Shown: one piece after another, positions 17,862-27,500 of the stretch
Numbering within the stretch: position 1 is the first letter of the stretch
Layout of the letters: the number at the start of each line of letters is the position of its first letter
The notes under the pieces: model-generated
Databases searched by the model: none
The model's input: only the letters and a program-made list of their open reading frames with translations
Told to the model about the DNA's origin: nothing
Position numbers and translations under genes: made by a program
Assembly: GCF_018494085.1 (NCBI RefSeq)
Contig: NZ_JABBFP010000003.1
Span: 124,001 to 188,000 of the forward strand
Length of the DNA: 64,000 nt
Source of the DNA: Rosenbergiella collisarenosi
Lineage (GTDB): Bacteria; Pseudomonadota; Gammaproteobacteria; Enterobacterales; Enterobacteriaceae
Reading direction: 5' to 3'

Positions 17862-18911
17862 TTATTGATGTAGCCAGCGCGCAACCAATCGAGAAAGTGC
17901 AGGTCCCAGGCAGAGGACAGCAATAAAACGCCCTGTCTGCATCGACATCACAAACGGCTGATTAACCGACACCGAGGAAGCGATAATCGCTACGGAGTCC
18001 GCGCCACCAGGGCTTGTGGCTAAATAAGCACTCAGTGGATCAATCCCCGCATACTCCACTAACAACCACGCAAATACACAGCATATCCCTATCAACAACA
18101 ATACCGAGAAGAGAATGGCGGGAAGCGCATGGAACGCGTAACGCAAAATATCTTTGGTAAACCGTAGGCCAATACTCCACCCAATAATGGCGTAAGCGAT
18201 GGCTAATAGCGGCAGAGGGAGCTCAATCTGTAGCCCACCAACGTTCATGGCCAAATTAATCATCACCATGCTGATCAGCATGGGTGCAGCGGGGAGTGAG
18301 ATAAATCTCGCCAATAGCAACGCCCCAGCAATAATAGCCATCGTTAGGACAAATGCGCTCCATACAATAGGTTGCTCAAGCTGGGCGACCACCGAGACTG
18401 CCGCACTTTCTGGTGCGAGGAAGTGACTGACGATAGTTGCGAGTAAGGTGACAAGCAGGACGCGTAGGTACTGCATAAATGCCACCAGACGCACATCGGC
18501 ACCAAAGTTACCCGCCATTAATGTCATCGCCGTGGCACCCCCTGGGGAGGATCCCCATAATGCCGTCGTACCAGGAAGGATATTAAATTTCGCCAGTAAT
18601 GCGCCGAGGATGGTGCTGACCGCGATGACCGAAAATACGGTCATAATAAAGATCGGCCAGGTATGGGCTATCTCTTTAAATACATCGAGGGGCATCGCAC
18701 GGGCGATCATCGCCCCAACCACTGCCTGGGAGGCGCGAAAAAGAGTTCGATTGAGCGCGACCCCTTTCTTGGCTACAGCGAAAGCGATGGCGACAAACAT
18801 CGGTCCGAGAAGTAGCGCGGCTGGAAGATGCACCATTTCAAGGAGTGAGACGGCGCCAAGGCTCGCAACAATCAATACGAGCCAGCGTACGATACGTGGT
18901 GAGTGAAACAC
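17862..18911 (-). CDS. abrB: AbrB-family integral membrane protein
   Basis: A 349-residue polytopic protein of the AbrB/putative ammonia monooxygenase (DUF) family, with about ten membrane segments in two homologous halves. Each half carries the motif SPGGA (WGSSPGGATAM in the first, ATSPGGADSV in the second). E. coli AbrB was named for an effect on aidB expression; transport activity is likely from the fold but unproven. The start is GTG at 18911 with GGAGG four bases upstream. Not related to the Bacillus AbrB DNA-binding protein. Confidence 0.8.
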   Translation of the reverse strand: MFHSPRIVRWLVLIVASLGAVSLLEMVHLPAALLLGPMFVAIAFAVAKKGVALNRTLFRASQAVVGAMIARAMPLDVFKEIAHTWPIFIMTVFSVIAVSTILGALLAKFNILPGTTALWGSSPGGATAMTLMAGNFGADVRLVAFMQYLRVLLVTLLATIVSHFLAPESAAVSVVAQLEQPIVWSAFVLTMAIIAGALLLARFISLPAAPMLISMVMINLAMNVGGLQIELPLPLLAIAYAIIGWSIGLRFTKDILRYAFHALPAILFSVLLLIGICCVFAWLLVEYAGIDPLSAYLATSPGGADSVAIIASSVSVNQPFVMSMQTGRFIAVLCLGPALSRLVARWLHQ

Positions 18912-19072
18912 ACGGCCTCCCTATCCATCGTTAATGACGATATAACTTACCGATTAGTAATAATAATAGCCTAGATACGCGCATTAACGTCACGCTATTC
19001 CCGCCATACCCGGTCAGTGAGGCCCGTATCATAAGTGATTAATTATCGAGATTAAACAGATTGAGATGACTT

Positions 19073-20206
19073 ATGGTGAGGACAGCATTAGAAGTAACGC
19101 CCACTCAGGAATATATTAGCGTTAATGTAGAAGGTATTCCTGTCGGTCGTTACGCCCCACAGATTTTTCAACTATTAACCGAGGCGGGTGTAGATGATAT
19201 CAGTCAGTGTTTTGCACAGCCTAGCTACGGCAGGCAGGGACGACCACCACTGTGGTTTTGCAGTGCAACATCACAACCTATCATCCCGTGGCAAAAGGCT
19301 ACGCGATCTCAACAGGCTGCCTGTGTTGCTCGTCTCGTCGAAATAATCAAGGCAATCGAACATTTCCGTAGCCAGCTACCGCAGCACATCACCTACTCAC
19401 TCTCTATTATCGACAAGATCCTACAGAACTTAACGGTGCTTCCCTCTACCGACGCGATTTACTGTGTTAATCAGCAACCGCTGATTGTGTACTGGGGGTA
19501 TTATGACGCTGAACACCGAGCTATCGACGTGAACAAACTTTATCAGCATTACTTTCCTGATACTGAAAAGGCTCTACCCGCTAGCCCTGATCTACCCTCT
19601 GTGGCTAAACCCATCTCTGGCTACGGGATGACCCGATTAATAGGCCTCGTCCTACTCTTGCTAATAGGTGCTGGGTATTATGAGGTCAGGCAGCCATCGG
19701 CATCTCCATTTCCTACACCGTCACTCACTAAGTTGGATCAAGTCAGGATCACCCATGAACGGCTCGTTAACGTTATACAATCGCTTCCTATGATGCTGGC
19801 GAGCGATATACCCCCTCCTATCGCTGAGAAACCAAAGATCGTCCGTAAGCCGCTAATGATCCCGTCGAGTTCACGTTTAAGGGGCGATATCGCGTTCCTC
19901 AATGGGGTCTGGACCACTACGCTACCGGATACGGCGAGACATATTCAGGTCACTTTTCGGTTTAAGGATGGCAGAGCGACCACTATTCTCGCCTCTGGCG
20001 CAATGCGGTGTAAGGTGACGAGTAAAGCGGCATTTACCGCTAAAGGTCAGCTCACCATCACCTCAACAAGAAAGCGTTGTACCAATGCTCTTTCCGCCTA
20101 TACGCCGACACTGGTGTGTGAAAACAGCACGCCCAATACGCAATGCCTGTGGAAGAAAAATACGACAACGCGACTACCGATAACCTTGCTAAACGGGGAT
20201 CAATAA
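19073..20206 (+). CDS. srfA: SrfA-like protein
   Basis: A 377-residue protein starting the srfAB pair. The N-terminal 110 residues follow the SrfA pattern, including ISQCFAQPS, LWFCSA and PW shortly after. A single membrane segment (about residues 183-202, MTRLIGLVLLLLIGAGYY) is followed by a periplasm-side C-terminal domain with FLNGVW. Salmonella srfABC is SsrB-activated, and the molecular role is still unclear. Assignment is by pattern and by position directly before srfB (the stop overlaps the srfB ATG). Divergent from well-known homologues, so confidence is moderate. Confidence 0.65.
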   Translation: MVRTALEVTPTQEYISVNVEGIPVGRYAPQIFQLLTEAGVDDISQCFAQPSYGRQGRPPLWFCSATSQPIIPWQKATRSQQAACVARLVEIIKAIEHFRSQLPQHITYSLSIIDKILQNLTVLPSTDAIYCVNQQPLIVYWGYYDAEHRAIDVNKLYQHYFPDTEKALPASPDLPSVAKPISGYGMTRLIGLVLLLLIGAGYYEVRQPSASPFPTPSLTKLDQVRITHERLVNVIQSLPMMLASDIPPPIAEKPKIVRKPLMIPSSSRLRGDIAFLNGVWTTTLPDTARHIQVTFRFKDGRATTILASGAMRCKVTSKAAFTAKGQLTITSTRKRCTNALSAYTPTLVCENSTPNTQCLWKKNTTTRLPITLLNGDQ

Positions 20207-23004
20207 TGGTCACTGCACAACGACAGCCACGTATCCTAATTGCCGATTCGGGGATACAGTTTATGGCGTATTCCTTCTCCTGTGAATCGACCCTAACGCG
20301 TACCGCTTTTATACGTGCCAGTGCACAAGGACCTCTACGCGTCGTCGATTGTGATGCGGCGGGTCACTATTATTATCGCGCTAGCCCAGATAGCGCCGTC
20401 GAGTGGGTTCGGCCTGACTACTCTTTTTCGCTATCCGAGTCCTTAGAATTTTTACAGCACCGCTGGCTTCCAATTCCATATTTATCGCCAACGGGATCAG
20501 GCCCTACGAATTGGGTACGGGCCTATATTTCGTCGCCACAAGCAGCTGGAGGGAAAATAGTGCTCGCCTTCGATACCGCGGTAGCTAAAACCATCAGCGA
20601 CGTGCAACCTAGTCAATTTGATGTACAGCAAGAACAATTATTTGCCTTGCCGTCGCGCTGCGACCAGTGGTATTGCTTTATCGAACAAGCCTGGGTCAGC
20701 CATTGGCTATCCTCATTACTTCCGCCGCCCTTAAACCATTGTTCCCCTCGAGTACCCGCGTTTATCTGGCAGGCGCACTATATCAATCTACTGAAAGTCT
20801 TAGCGCAACAGGTATCACCACACCCAGTATTATTAAGGGCGTTACAGAGAGAAGAATCCGCCATCGCGGTAGAAGCGATTATCGACGTGGGCAATACTAA
20901 TAGCTGCGGTGTCCTGTATGAGGCCGGCATAGAAGATACCCACCCGCTCGCGGGCTGTAGCGAGATCGTAATTCGTGATCTCAGTTGCCCGACGAATGCC
21001 CCTTGTACGTTATTCAGTAGCGAAATAAACTTTTCTACAGAGCCGTTTGGCGATAATGGATTGTCTTCCGCCAGCGGTAGAATGGATGCTTTTCAATGGT
21101 ATTCACTTCTCAGAATGGGTCCGGAGGCTGAACGTCTAAATAGCGAATCTCATACGGATTTACACTATCAAGGTGTTACGTCTCCTCGGCGCTATTTATG
21201 GGACGATCACCCATCGCCTTTTACGTGGTTCAACGCACCGCAAGTGGATGGTGCCAGCTATTCGTCTATCGACCATCCCTTTAGTTTATTACTCGATGAT
21301 GGAGGCGGATTACATACGTCAAGAGCCGACCGCTTTCGCGTTCCGGTGTTTAAGCCTCAGTTTTCCCGCGCAACATTATTCACTTTTTTTATCGCCGAGT
21401 TGCTATGTCAGATTGCTAATCAAATCAATAGCTATGACTATCGGCAAAAGATGAATCGCACAACGCTCCCCCGCTATATCAACCGGATAAATTTTACGCT
21501 TCCGGTAAACTTCACGGCTCTTGAGCGCAAGCGCTTCCAAGCTCTCACTCAACAGGCCATTGATCTCATTCGCGCTGCACAGCCGCAATTTTTCCCGTTA
21601 ACAGGCCATATTGAGCTGGTATTTCCTTGGGATGAAGCCAGCTGTGGCCAGTTGGTCTGGTTATGGCAGAAGCTACATGAACACTCGATCAGCACATTAC
21701 TTCAACGCTATCGTCATTCTACGTTGAACGACCCTCTGCGTATCGCCTTGATCGACGTCGGGGGCGGGACAACGGATCTGGCCATAACGGACTATTATGC
21801 TTCTCGACACAATGACGACGAGGCGCAAGCCCTAACGCCACATCTCATCTATCGTCAGGGAGTTAGCGTAGCGGGTGATAATATCCTGTTAGTCATTATC
21901 AGGCAGTTTTTACTCCCACAATTGACGAGATATCTCCGCGAGCAAGGCGTTAGCGATATCGATACGCTATTTGAGCGGTTATTTTGTCGGGGTAAGAGTC
22001 GCCCGGGGGACACTCCTTGGCGGCAATATATGGTCAGACACCTCTTCTTACCGCTGGTCGACGATATTTTGCAGCGCTACCAGCTCTCTGAGACCGCTTA
22101 CTCTTGTCGCGTTGAACATTTTATTGAGCAGAGATCGTTAGATTTCGTTGAGCGAACGCTCATGGAGAGGGTTATGGGGTTGACGTCGTCCTCTACGCAA
22201 TTACAGCTAAGAGGATGGTGTATTGAGTTTCCATTTTCAGATTTAGTAGAGACTCTCCAGTCTACACAGAACGAGTTGTACCGCTTGCTAGAACTATTAA
22301 GTGACACTGTCACAAAAAACCATTGCGACATCGTTTTATTGGGCGGTCAATCCCTAGATTTGCCCGTCTTCCAGCAGATTTTTACTGGTCGCCATGCGGC
22401 GGCATATCCATTATCTGCGCTAACGCTCGATACCGCGTTGCCCTTCTGTACAAAAGGCAAATTGGCTAATGGCAAACAGGCGAATAGTTTGGGAGCCTTA
22501 ATCTACCGTTTGGCGGAACAGCAACTTACCTCAGAGTACGGGCTTGTAGCGGGTGATAGTTGTACGACCGCTGTCGCACGATGGTTTGGTCCACTGAATC
22601 AACAAGGCCGATTACAGTACCCCCTTGTTTCCCCCCCTTATCAAGGCAAGCAGCGGACAATCCATACCCTTAACTCGGCAACATCTATGGGTTATCGCTG
22701 TATTGATATGCCTGACATAGTCGCTACCCCGCTCTTCGCTTTACTTCCCGATCGGCACACATTGCACAATCTCGCTCTCGGTATCAGTGTCGAGCTGGAG
22801 TGGGACTTCGATGCTGAGGGAGAGTTATGTGAACTCCCTCGTGTTATCAGCCTGCGAGATAGCCAGCAGCAGCTTCTTGACCCGCTGAGCGTCGTCATAG
22901 AAATGAATACCCTATCGGTAACCGGTGATCCTCACGATAGCCACTGGCGGGACGATGGGAACATTATGGCTGCCTGCGATTACTCTTCTACATCACCGTC
23001 GTAG
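20206..23004 (+). CDS. srfB: SrfB-family virulence-associated protein, Hsp70/actin-like ATPase fold
   Basis: A 932-residue protein. Phosphate-binding loops of an actin/Hsp70 fold are visible at ILIADSGI near the N-terminus, IDVGNTNSCGV (about 226), ALIDVGGGTTDLAI (about 514) and a later adenosine-type motif VLLGGQSLDLP (about 708). This matches the SrfB family. The ATG at 20206 overlaps the srfA stop as TAATG, and the first residues (MVTAQRQPRIL) fit the family better than the longer reading. srfC, the usual third gene, is absent: a barstar gene on the other strand overlaps the last 25 bases. Confidence 0.8.
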   Translation: MVTAQRQPRILIADSGIQFMAYSFSCESTLTRTAFIRASAQGPLRVVDCDAAGHYYYRASPDSAVEWVRPDYSFSLSESLEFLQHRWLPIPYLSPTGSGPTNWVRAYISSPQAAGGKIVLAFDTAVAKTISDVQPSQFDVQQEQLFALPSRCDQWYCFIEQAWVSHWLSSLLPPPLNHCSPRVPAFIWQAHYINLLKVLAQQVSPHPVLLRALQREESAIAVEAIIDVGNTNSCGVLYEAGIEDTHPLAGCSEIVIRDLSCPTNAPCTLFSSEINFSTEPFGDNGLSSASGRMDAFQWYSLLRMGPEAERLNSESHTDLHYQGVTSPRRYLWDDHPSPFTWFNAPQVDGASYSSIDHPFSLLLDDGGGLHTSRADRFRVPVFKPQFSRATLFTFFIAELLCQIANQINSYDYRQKMNRTTLPRYINRINFTLPVNFTALERKRFQALTQQAIDLIRAAQPQFFPLTGHIELVFPWDEASCGQLVWLWQKLHEHSISTLLQRYRHSTLNDPLRIALIDVGGGTTDLAITDYYASRHNDDEAQALTPHLIYRQGVSVAGDNILLVIIRQFLLPQLTRYLREQGVSDIDTLFERLFCRGKSRPGDTPWRQYMVRHLFLPLVDDILQRYQLSETAYSCRVEHFIEQRSLDFVERTLMERVMGLTSSSTQLQLRGWCIEFPFSDLVETLQSTQNELYRLLELLSDTVTKNHCDIVLLGGQSLDLPVFQQIFTGRHAAAYPLSALTLDTALPFCTKGKLANGKQANSLGALIYRLAEQQLTSEYGLVAGDSCTTAVARWFGPLNQQGRLQYPLVSPPYQGKQRTIHTLNSATSMGYRCIDMPDIVATPLFALLPDRHTLHNLALGISVELEWDFDAEGELCELPRVISLRDSQQQLLDPLSVVIEMNTLSVTGDPHDSHWRDDGNIMAACDYSSTSPS

Positions 23005-23279
23005 TCGACGACGATATGATAGAGATCGCGCTGTTCAGCCTGAGCCTCATGCAATACAGCGAATATTGCGGCAAGGGGTTGACCTGCCTTCAGTTGTTGA
23101 GGGTTGAGGCCATGGAAGTGGCAGGTTAAGGGTAGCGGTAACTCCCCTGTTAACCAGTCCCATAGCCCATCAAGGTTATAGCCGAAGGAGGAATAAGCGG
23201 GATATTGCTGGCATAGTTGCTGGTAAAAATCATCCCGCGTTTTAATATCTCGGCAATCGAAATGCAGCGTAAACATCAT
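22980..23279 (-). CDS. Barstar-family ribonuclease inhibitor
   Basis: A 99-residue acidic protein of the barstar (RNase inhibitor) fold: an early beta-strand FTLHFDCRDI, then FYQQLCQQYPAYSSFGYNLD, then LWDWLTG, where the tyrosine-asparagine-leucine-aspartate stretch corresponds to the barnase-contacting helix, and an acidic tail. It starts inside the stop of the barnase gene (ATGA overlap), so inhibitor and nuclease are co-translated. Its stop lies within srfB, a 25-base convergent overlap. Confidence 0.9.
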   Translation of the reverse strand: MMFTLHFDCRDIKTRDDFYQQLCQQYPAYSSFGYNLDGLWDWLTGELPLPLTCHFHGLNPQQLKAGQPLAAIFAVLHEAQAEQRDLYHIVVDYDGDVEE

Positions 23280-23740
23280 GGCACCTGCTTAAAGCTTCGA
23301 TAGTGATCGGTCGTAAGATAAATTAGACCGTCTGATGAATAAAGCAGTCGATCGCTATTACGTCGGCCACAGCTAAAGTTTACATCGGCTTCTTGCCAAT
23401 GGCGCCCCGCACTGTCGGGGAGACTATGCTCTCGATTTGAGAAACGATCCCCACCGATCACGCGACCAGGCAAGACATCGCAAAGGTTACCTTTCGATGC
23501 TACCCATCCGTCGCGGCGTGCTTCGCCTTTACGAATGTAAAAATCAGGGAGTCGCTGATGAGCTTGGATATAGCGCGCTACGGTCAATGGGTCGCTATTG
23601 ACTTCGCTCGATGCACGGGAGCTAGAAGAATGTTGTGTCGGTGACGATGGCGAAGCAACCGGCGAATGCCAAACTTTTAGGGCATAGCCAATCAATAGTA
23701 GGGCCAGAATGATTACGGGCCTGAGTTTTTTTAGCTGCAT
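23276..23740 (-). CDS. Barnase-type guanyl-specific ribonuclease, secreted or membrane-anchored
   Basis: A 154-residue precursor. An N-terminal hydrophobic segment (LRPVIILALLLIGYALKVW) directs export or anchors the protein. A Ser-rich linker follows, then a complete barnase domain with the catalytic residues recognisable: glutamate in QEADVNF, arginine in RNSDRLLYSS and histidine in LTTDHYRSF. GNLCDVLPGR and SNREHSLPDSAGRHW match the barnase core. Two cysteines could pair in the periplasm. I chose the ATG at 23740 (AAGG ten bases upstream); a longer reading from 23806 is possible. It degrades RNA, and the downstream barstar should protect the cytoplasm. Confidence 0.9.
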   Translation of the reverse strand: MQLKKLRPVIILALLLIGYALKVWHSPVASPSSPTQHSSSSRASSEVNSDPLTVARYIQAHQRLPDFYIRKGEARRDGWVASKGNLCDVLPGRVIGGDRFSNREHSLPDSAGRHWQEADVNFSCGRRNSDRLLYSSDGLIYLTTDHYRSFKQVP

Positions 23741-23839
23741 AGCGATATTACCTTGTGGACGATGCCAGAAGTCTAGCAGAGCACAAGAAGGAATGCGATG
23801 CTGCACCCGCCTAACACGGAGGCGGAGAGCAGGAAGCGA

Positions 23840-24181
23840 TTAATGCATGGTTTGCTGAGGAGAAGCGGTACGTCGCCAAGTGCCTGGAGCCATTCCATAT
23901 TGGCGCTTAAAACTACGATTAAATGACTGCTGAGAATCGAAGCCCATCGAAATGGCGACGGTAAGAATTGGTTCATCTGAGTGAGTCAACCGACACGCCG
24001 ATTTTTCAAGTTTTTTTGTTCGGATATACTCGCCCAATGCATGGCCAGTATGTTCTTTAAACATGCGTTGTAGGTGCCACTTCGAATAGCCCGCACGGTC
24101 AGCGACCATATCTAAGTTCAAGCGGTTTTCAATATGGGTGTCGATCCAATGAATCAAATCATCAAAGAAAGAACCATTCAT
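23840..24181 (-). CDS. MarA/SoxS-like AraC-family transcription activator
   Basis: A 113-residue single-domain regulator built of two helix-turn-helix motifs: GYSKWHLQRMFKEHTGHALG in the first, and ISMGFDSQQSFNRSFKRQYG in the second. This is the layout of SoxS, MarA and the Rob N-terminus, with no ligand-binding domain. The soxR gene that would pair with soxS is not next to it, so a named assignment is unsafe. AGGAG lies six bases before the ATG. Likely targets are stress and efflux genes (inference from family). Confidence 0.85.
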   Translation of the reverse strand: MNGSFFDDLIHWIDTHIENRLNLDMVADRAGYSKWHLQRMFKEHTGHALGEYIRTKKLEKSACRLTHSDEPILTVAISMGFDSQQSFNRSFKRQYGMAPGTWRRTASPQQTMH

Positions 24182-24288
24182 CAGTAACTCCTAGCGAAAT
24201 AAAGTGTATCAGTTTTAGTTGCAATAAATAATGCACCCTATCCTGAATAAATGCAACCTTTAAAGTTACACTTTATTTTTCTCAGAAA

Positions 24289-24741
24289 TTACTCGCAATT
24301 GGAGTCGGTGATTTCCTTACCCTGCTTCAAGGCCAATAAGGCATCGGCCACAGTATGTTTTGCGAGTACTTGTAAGGACGCTTGCTCGGCCTCTTCTGCT
24401 ATCTCTTTGAAATACCAGCATACATTAGCGCTCACGACACAGCAGGGCTTTTTCACATCGGGACGAGAATTAAGGAGTTTCTTTTCATGGCTCACCGCCA
24501 TATAAATATCACAGAGTGTGATTTGCTCGGCAGGACGCGCAAGGTGGATAGAGCCTGTACGACCCAATGTGGTAACGAATATGCCTTCACGGGTAAGAGG
24601 CACCATTAGCTTACGGATAAGACTTGGATTAGCTTCTGCCCCACTACCGAGGGTACTGCTGGTCGAACGTTTTCCTTGTTCCTCAGACATTGCGACACTG
24701 AGTACCATTTGGAGAGCAGTTGGAAAACGATAATCTAGCAT
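24289..24741 (-). CDS. Rrf2-family transcriptional regulator with cysteine cluster
   Basis: A 150-residue Rrf2 protein: an N-terminal winged helix (DYRFPTALQMVLSVA, then NPSLIRKLMVPLTREGIFV) and a C-terminal dimerisation helix. Four cysteines (C77, C100, C101 and C108 in KPCCVVSANVCW) sit where Rrf2 proteins such as NsrR and IscR hold iron-sulfur ligands, but the spacing does not match either exactly. It could be an Fe-S or thiol redox sensor. The ATG at 24741 follows GAGG by five bases. It is divergent from tus, whose Ter site lies between them. Confidence 0.8.
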   Translation of the reverse strand: MLDYRFPTALQMVLSVAMSEEQGKRSTSSTLGSGAEANPSLIRKLMVPLTREGIFVTTLGRTGSIHLARPAEQITLCDIYMAVSHEKKLLNSRPDVKKPCCVVSANVCWYFKEIAEEAEQASLQVLAKHTVADALLALKQGKEITDSNCE

Positions 24742-24919
24742 CAAAGCCTCTTCACATCAGAAATAAGAACAGTCGACCATAACTCCCCTACTCTAGCAAA
24801 AATTAGCGTTCAGCAGAAGGTGCGGACACGCTCATCGCACGTTATATGTAGTTTCTCACCATTTTATTGACGATTTTATTGTCATACTTACCGAAGCACA
24901 CTACTATCATTACTATAAT

Positions 24920-24935
24920 AGTATGTTGTAACTAA
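24920..24935 (+). promoter_or_regulatory. Replication terminator site (Ter), tus operator
   Basis: The 16-base core AGTATGTTGTAACTAA is identical to the E. coli TerB core and lies eight bases before the tus ATG, as TerB does. By E. coli polarity, forks moving from low to high coordinates would be blocked (inference). Tus bound here should also repress its own promoter, as in E. coli. Confidence 0.93.
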
Positions 24936-24943
24936 GGTGTATT

Positions 24944-25864
24944 ATGCGTTATACATTAGTCGAAGAAATGCGCGAGACATTGGCAATAATCGAAAGCCAG
25001 CTAGCAAAATTCACAGAGCATGTTGGTCGAGCTAAGCTGACGACAGCGCGAGTTTTCGTGTTGCCGCCTACGCTCAAAGGTGACGAACTTACACCCACGC
25101 CTACCCTCCATGTTGAGCAGCAACTAGGACAACAGGCTCGCCAGCTGGCGTTACAACACTTCTCTCATCTCTACTTACAGCAACAATCCGAACGTCAGAG
25201 TACGCGTAGTGCCACCCGTCTCCCCGGCGCGCTCTGTATACAGGTCACGCAGGAGGAACGTGACGAACTCAATGAACTTAGTACGACGATTAATCGAGCA
25301 AAACAGCACTTCCAGCAGTTAATTACCGTCGACAGTGAGCTTACGTCAGCTGAGCGCTTTCCGTTTGTCCATCAGCATTTCCCTGGCCTACTCACCTTAA
25401 ATGTCTACCGGAGTTTGCATGTCCTGCCTAGCGTTGACTCCGTTAATTTCGGCTGGGCGAATAAACATGTCATTAAACGACTGAGTCGCCAACAGGTGAT
25501 TGAGCAGCTGGAGAAGAGCCTCAATGCAAAACGTGCGCGCGCACCCTGGACGCGGGAAGAATGGGCAGAGAGGGTTAATGAAGAGCTAAGGCTAATCCAG
25601 CAGTTCCCTCAAGATGTGCGGTTGAAGATTAAACGGCCCGTAAAAGTACAGCCTATCGTCCGTTTATGGCAGAGCGCGCAGCAAAAACAGACGCAACATG
25701 CCTGCCCTAGCCCCTTAATTATTACTTATTTAGCGGGCGAAACACTGCCCGAGCTGGGCAGTTTACTCGATTACGATGAAGAAAATGTCGCTCATCGTCA
25801 TAAGCCGGATGCTCATCCTGCGACATTAGTCATCCCTCGTTTATGGCTGTGGAAAGAGGATTAG
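24944..25864 (+). CDS. tus: Replication terminus site-binding protein Tus
   Basis: A 306-residue DNA-binding protein that holds the Ter site and arrests the replisome helicase from one side. It follows E. coli Tus throughout: [39 protein letters not shown] (lock-forming region), [24 protein letters not shown] and the conserved C-terminal QHACPSPLI and NVAHRHKP. The ribosome binding site AAGG is the end of the Ter site itself. The stop overlaps the convergent fumC stop by four bases. Confidence 0.97.
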   Translation: MRYTLVEEMRETLAIIESQLAKFTEHVGRAKLTTARVFVLPPTLKGDELTPTPTLHVEQQLGQQARQLALQHFSHLYLQQQSERQSTRSATRLPGALCIQVTQEERDELNELSTTINRAKQHFQQLITVDSELTSAERFPFVHQHFPGLLTLNVYRSLHVLPSVDSVNFGWANKHVIKRLSRQQVIEQLEKSLNAKRARAPWTREEWAERVNEELRLIQQFPQDVRLKIKRPVKVQPIVRLWQSAQQKQTQHACPSPLIITYLAGETLPELGSLLDYDEENVAHRHKPDAHPATLVIPRLWLWKED

Positions 25865-27258
25865 CGTGAAGAATGGCCCGTCATTCTCTCCGGTCTGACC
25901 CATTGTTCAAATTGTTCCTCACTCAGGTAACCGAGTGCCAACGCTGACTCTTTAAGCGTTAAGCCCTCATGATGGGCTTTCTTAGCGATTTCAGCCGCCT
26001 TATCATAGCCGATATGCGGGTTCAGCGCGGTTACCAGCATCAAGGAGTTATTAACCAGCTGTTGAATTCGAGCTTTATCCGGTTCGATTCCTTGCGCGCA
26101 ATGCTCGGTAAAACTGTGCATGCCATCTGTGAGTAATCGCAGACTTTGTAATACATTGTGGATGATCATCGGGCGATAAACGTTAAGTTCAAAATTTCCC
26201 GATGCGCCTCCCACCGTAATCGCGACATCGTTACCCATCACTTGTGCGCTGATCATCGTGAGAGCCTCACACTGTGTTGGATTGACTTTTCCCGGCATGA
26301 TCGAGCTTCCCGGTTCATTTTCTGGGATGGTAATTTCGCCAATCCCACTCCTTGGACCGCTCGCCAGCCAGCGTACATCATTGGCGATTTTCATCAACGA
26401 GGCAGCTAGTCCCTTCAACGCCCCATGTAGATGTACTAAAGCATCACAGGTGGCTAATGCCTCAAATTTGTTAGGGGCTGTGGCGAAGGTTTCGCCAGTA
26501 AACGCCGAAATCTCCTCAGCGACACCCTGAGCATAGCGCGGATGAGTGTTTAACCCCGTTCCTACCGCTGTACCGCCCAACGCAAGTTCAGAGAGATGAT
26601 CAAGCGTCGCCATAAGGTGAGACTTACTGAATTTCAGCATACTCACCCAGCCGGAGATCTCCTGCCCTAGCGTCAATGGCGTGGCATCTTGCAAGTGCGT
26701 ACGACCAATTTTAACGATATCTGCAAATTTCTCTGATTTCTTGGCCAGCACGTCGGTCAGCTGTTCGAGGGCGGGCAGCAATTCCTGCACTAGTGCCAGT
26801 TTCGCCGCAATATGCATGGCGGTAGGGAAGACATCATTAGAACTTTGGCTCTTATTAACATCATCATTAGGATGGACTTTCCTCGCCATCCCCCGCTCCC
26901 CACCCAGCAATTCACTTGCTCGGTTGGCCAATACCTCATTCATATTCATATTTGTCTGTGTCCCCGACCCCGTCTGCCAGATCGCGAGAGGAAACTCAGT
27001 ACGGTGCTTGTCGGCGAGCACTTCATCCGCCGCCGCGATAATCGCAGAGGCTTTTTCATCATCGAGAAGATCGAGTTGCTGATTCACTCTAGCCGAAGCC
27101 CGTTTAGTGATGGCTAAGGCGTGAATCAGTTCCGGTGGCATTTTTTCAGTCGAAATTTTGAAGTGCTCTAAAGAGCGCTGGGTCTGTGCCCCCCATAATT
27201 TATTCGCAGGGACATCAATTTTACCCATCGAGTCCTGTTCTTGGCGGAATTCACTCAT
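25861..27258 (-). CDS. fumC: Class II fumarate hydratase
   Basis: Iron-independent fumarase (465 residues) that interconverts fumarate and malate in the TCA cycle. It has the superfamily signature [13 protein letters not shown] (about 318-330), the active-site region [16 protein letters not shown] and the substrate stretch [11 protein letters not shown]. In E. coli it is in the SoxRS regulon and follows fumA; here neither fumA nor manA is found upstream, and ydgA follows after 242 bases of divergent spacer. Confidence 0.97.
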   Translation of the reverse strand: MSEFRQEQDSMGKIDVPANKLWGAQTQRSLEHFKISTEKMPPELIHALAITKRASARVNQQLDLLDDEKASAIIAAADEVLADKHRTEFPLAIWQTGSGTQTNMNMNEVLANRASELLGGERGMARKVHPNDDVNKSQSSNDVFPTAMHIAAKLALVQELLPALEQLTDVLAKKSEKFADIVKIGRTHLQDATPLTLGQEISGWVSMLKFSKSHLMATLDHLSELALGGTAVGTGLNTHPRYAQGVAEEISAFTGETFATAPNKFEALATCDALVHLHGALKGLAASLMKIANDVRWLASGPRSGIGEITIPENEPGSSIMPGKVNPTQCEALTMISAQVMGNDVAITVGGASGNFELNVYRPMIIHNVLQSLRLLTDGMHSFTEHCAQGIEPDKARIQQLVNNSLMLVTALNPHIGYDKAAEIAKKAHHEGLTLKESALALGYLSEEQFEQWVRPERMTGHSSR

Positions 27259-27500
27259 TATCTCTTTCTCTTCGCTATGAATTTCCCTTAAGTCTACGCC
27301 TTAATCATAAATTTGCAGGTTAGGCGCATTAATTGGGAAAATTTCTTAGGCTATAAGGAATTCCAGCTCCTCTTATGACAGATCCTTGACAGATTAAGGG
27401 GTTAGAATGTAAAAGCATGTAAAACAGTTGTGTCGCGGCGGAGAAGATCCTTCACAGTGACTGCTGCCCAATTATCAGGATCGACAAGGACCCCATTATC

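Noticed and set aside
18448..18906. Plus-strand frame of 152 codons
   Set aside because: Antisense to abrB; the Arg/Thr/Ala-rich translation has no domain and abrB is clearly coding.
26681..27082. Plus-strand frame of 133 codons
   Set aside because: Antisense to fumC.
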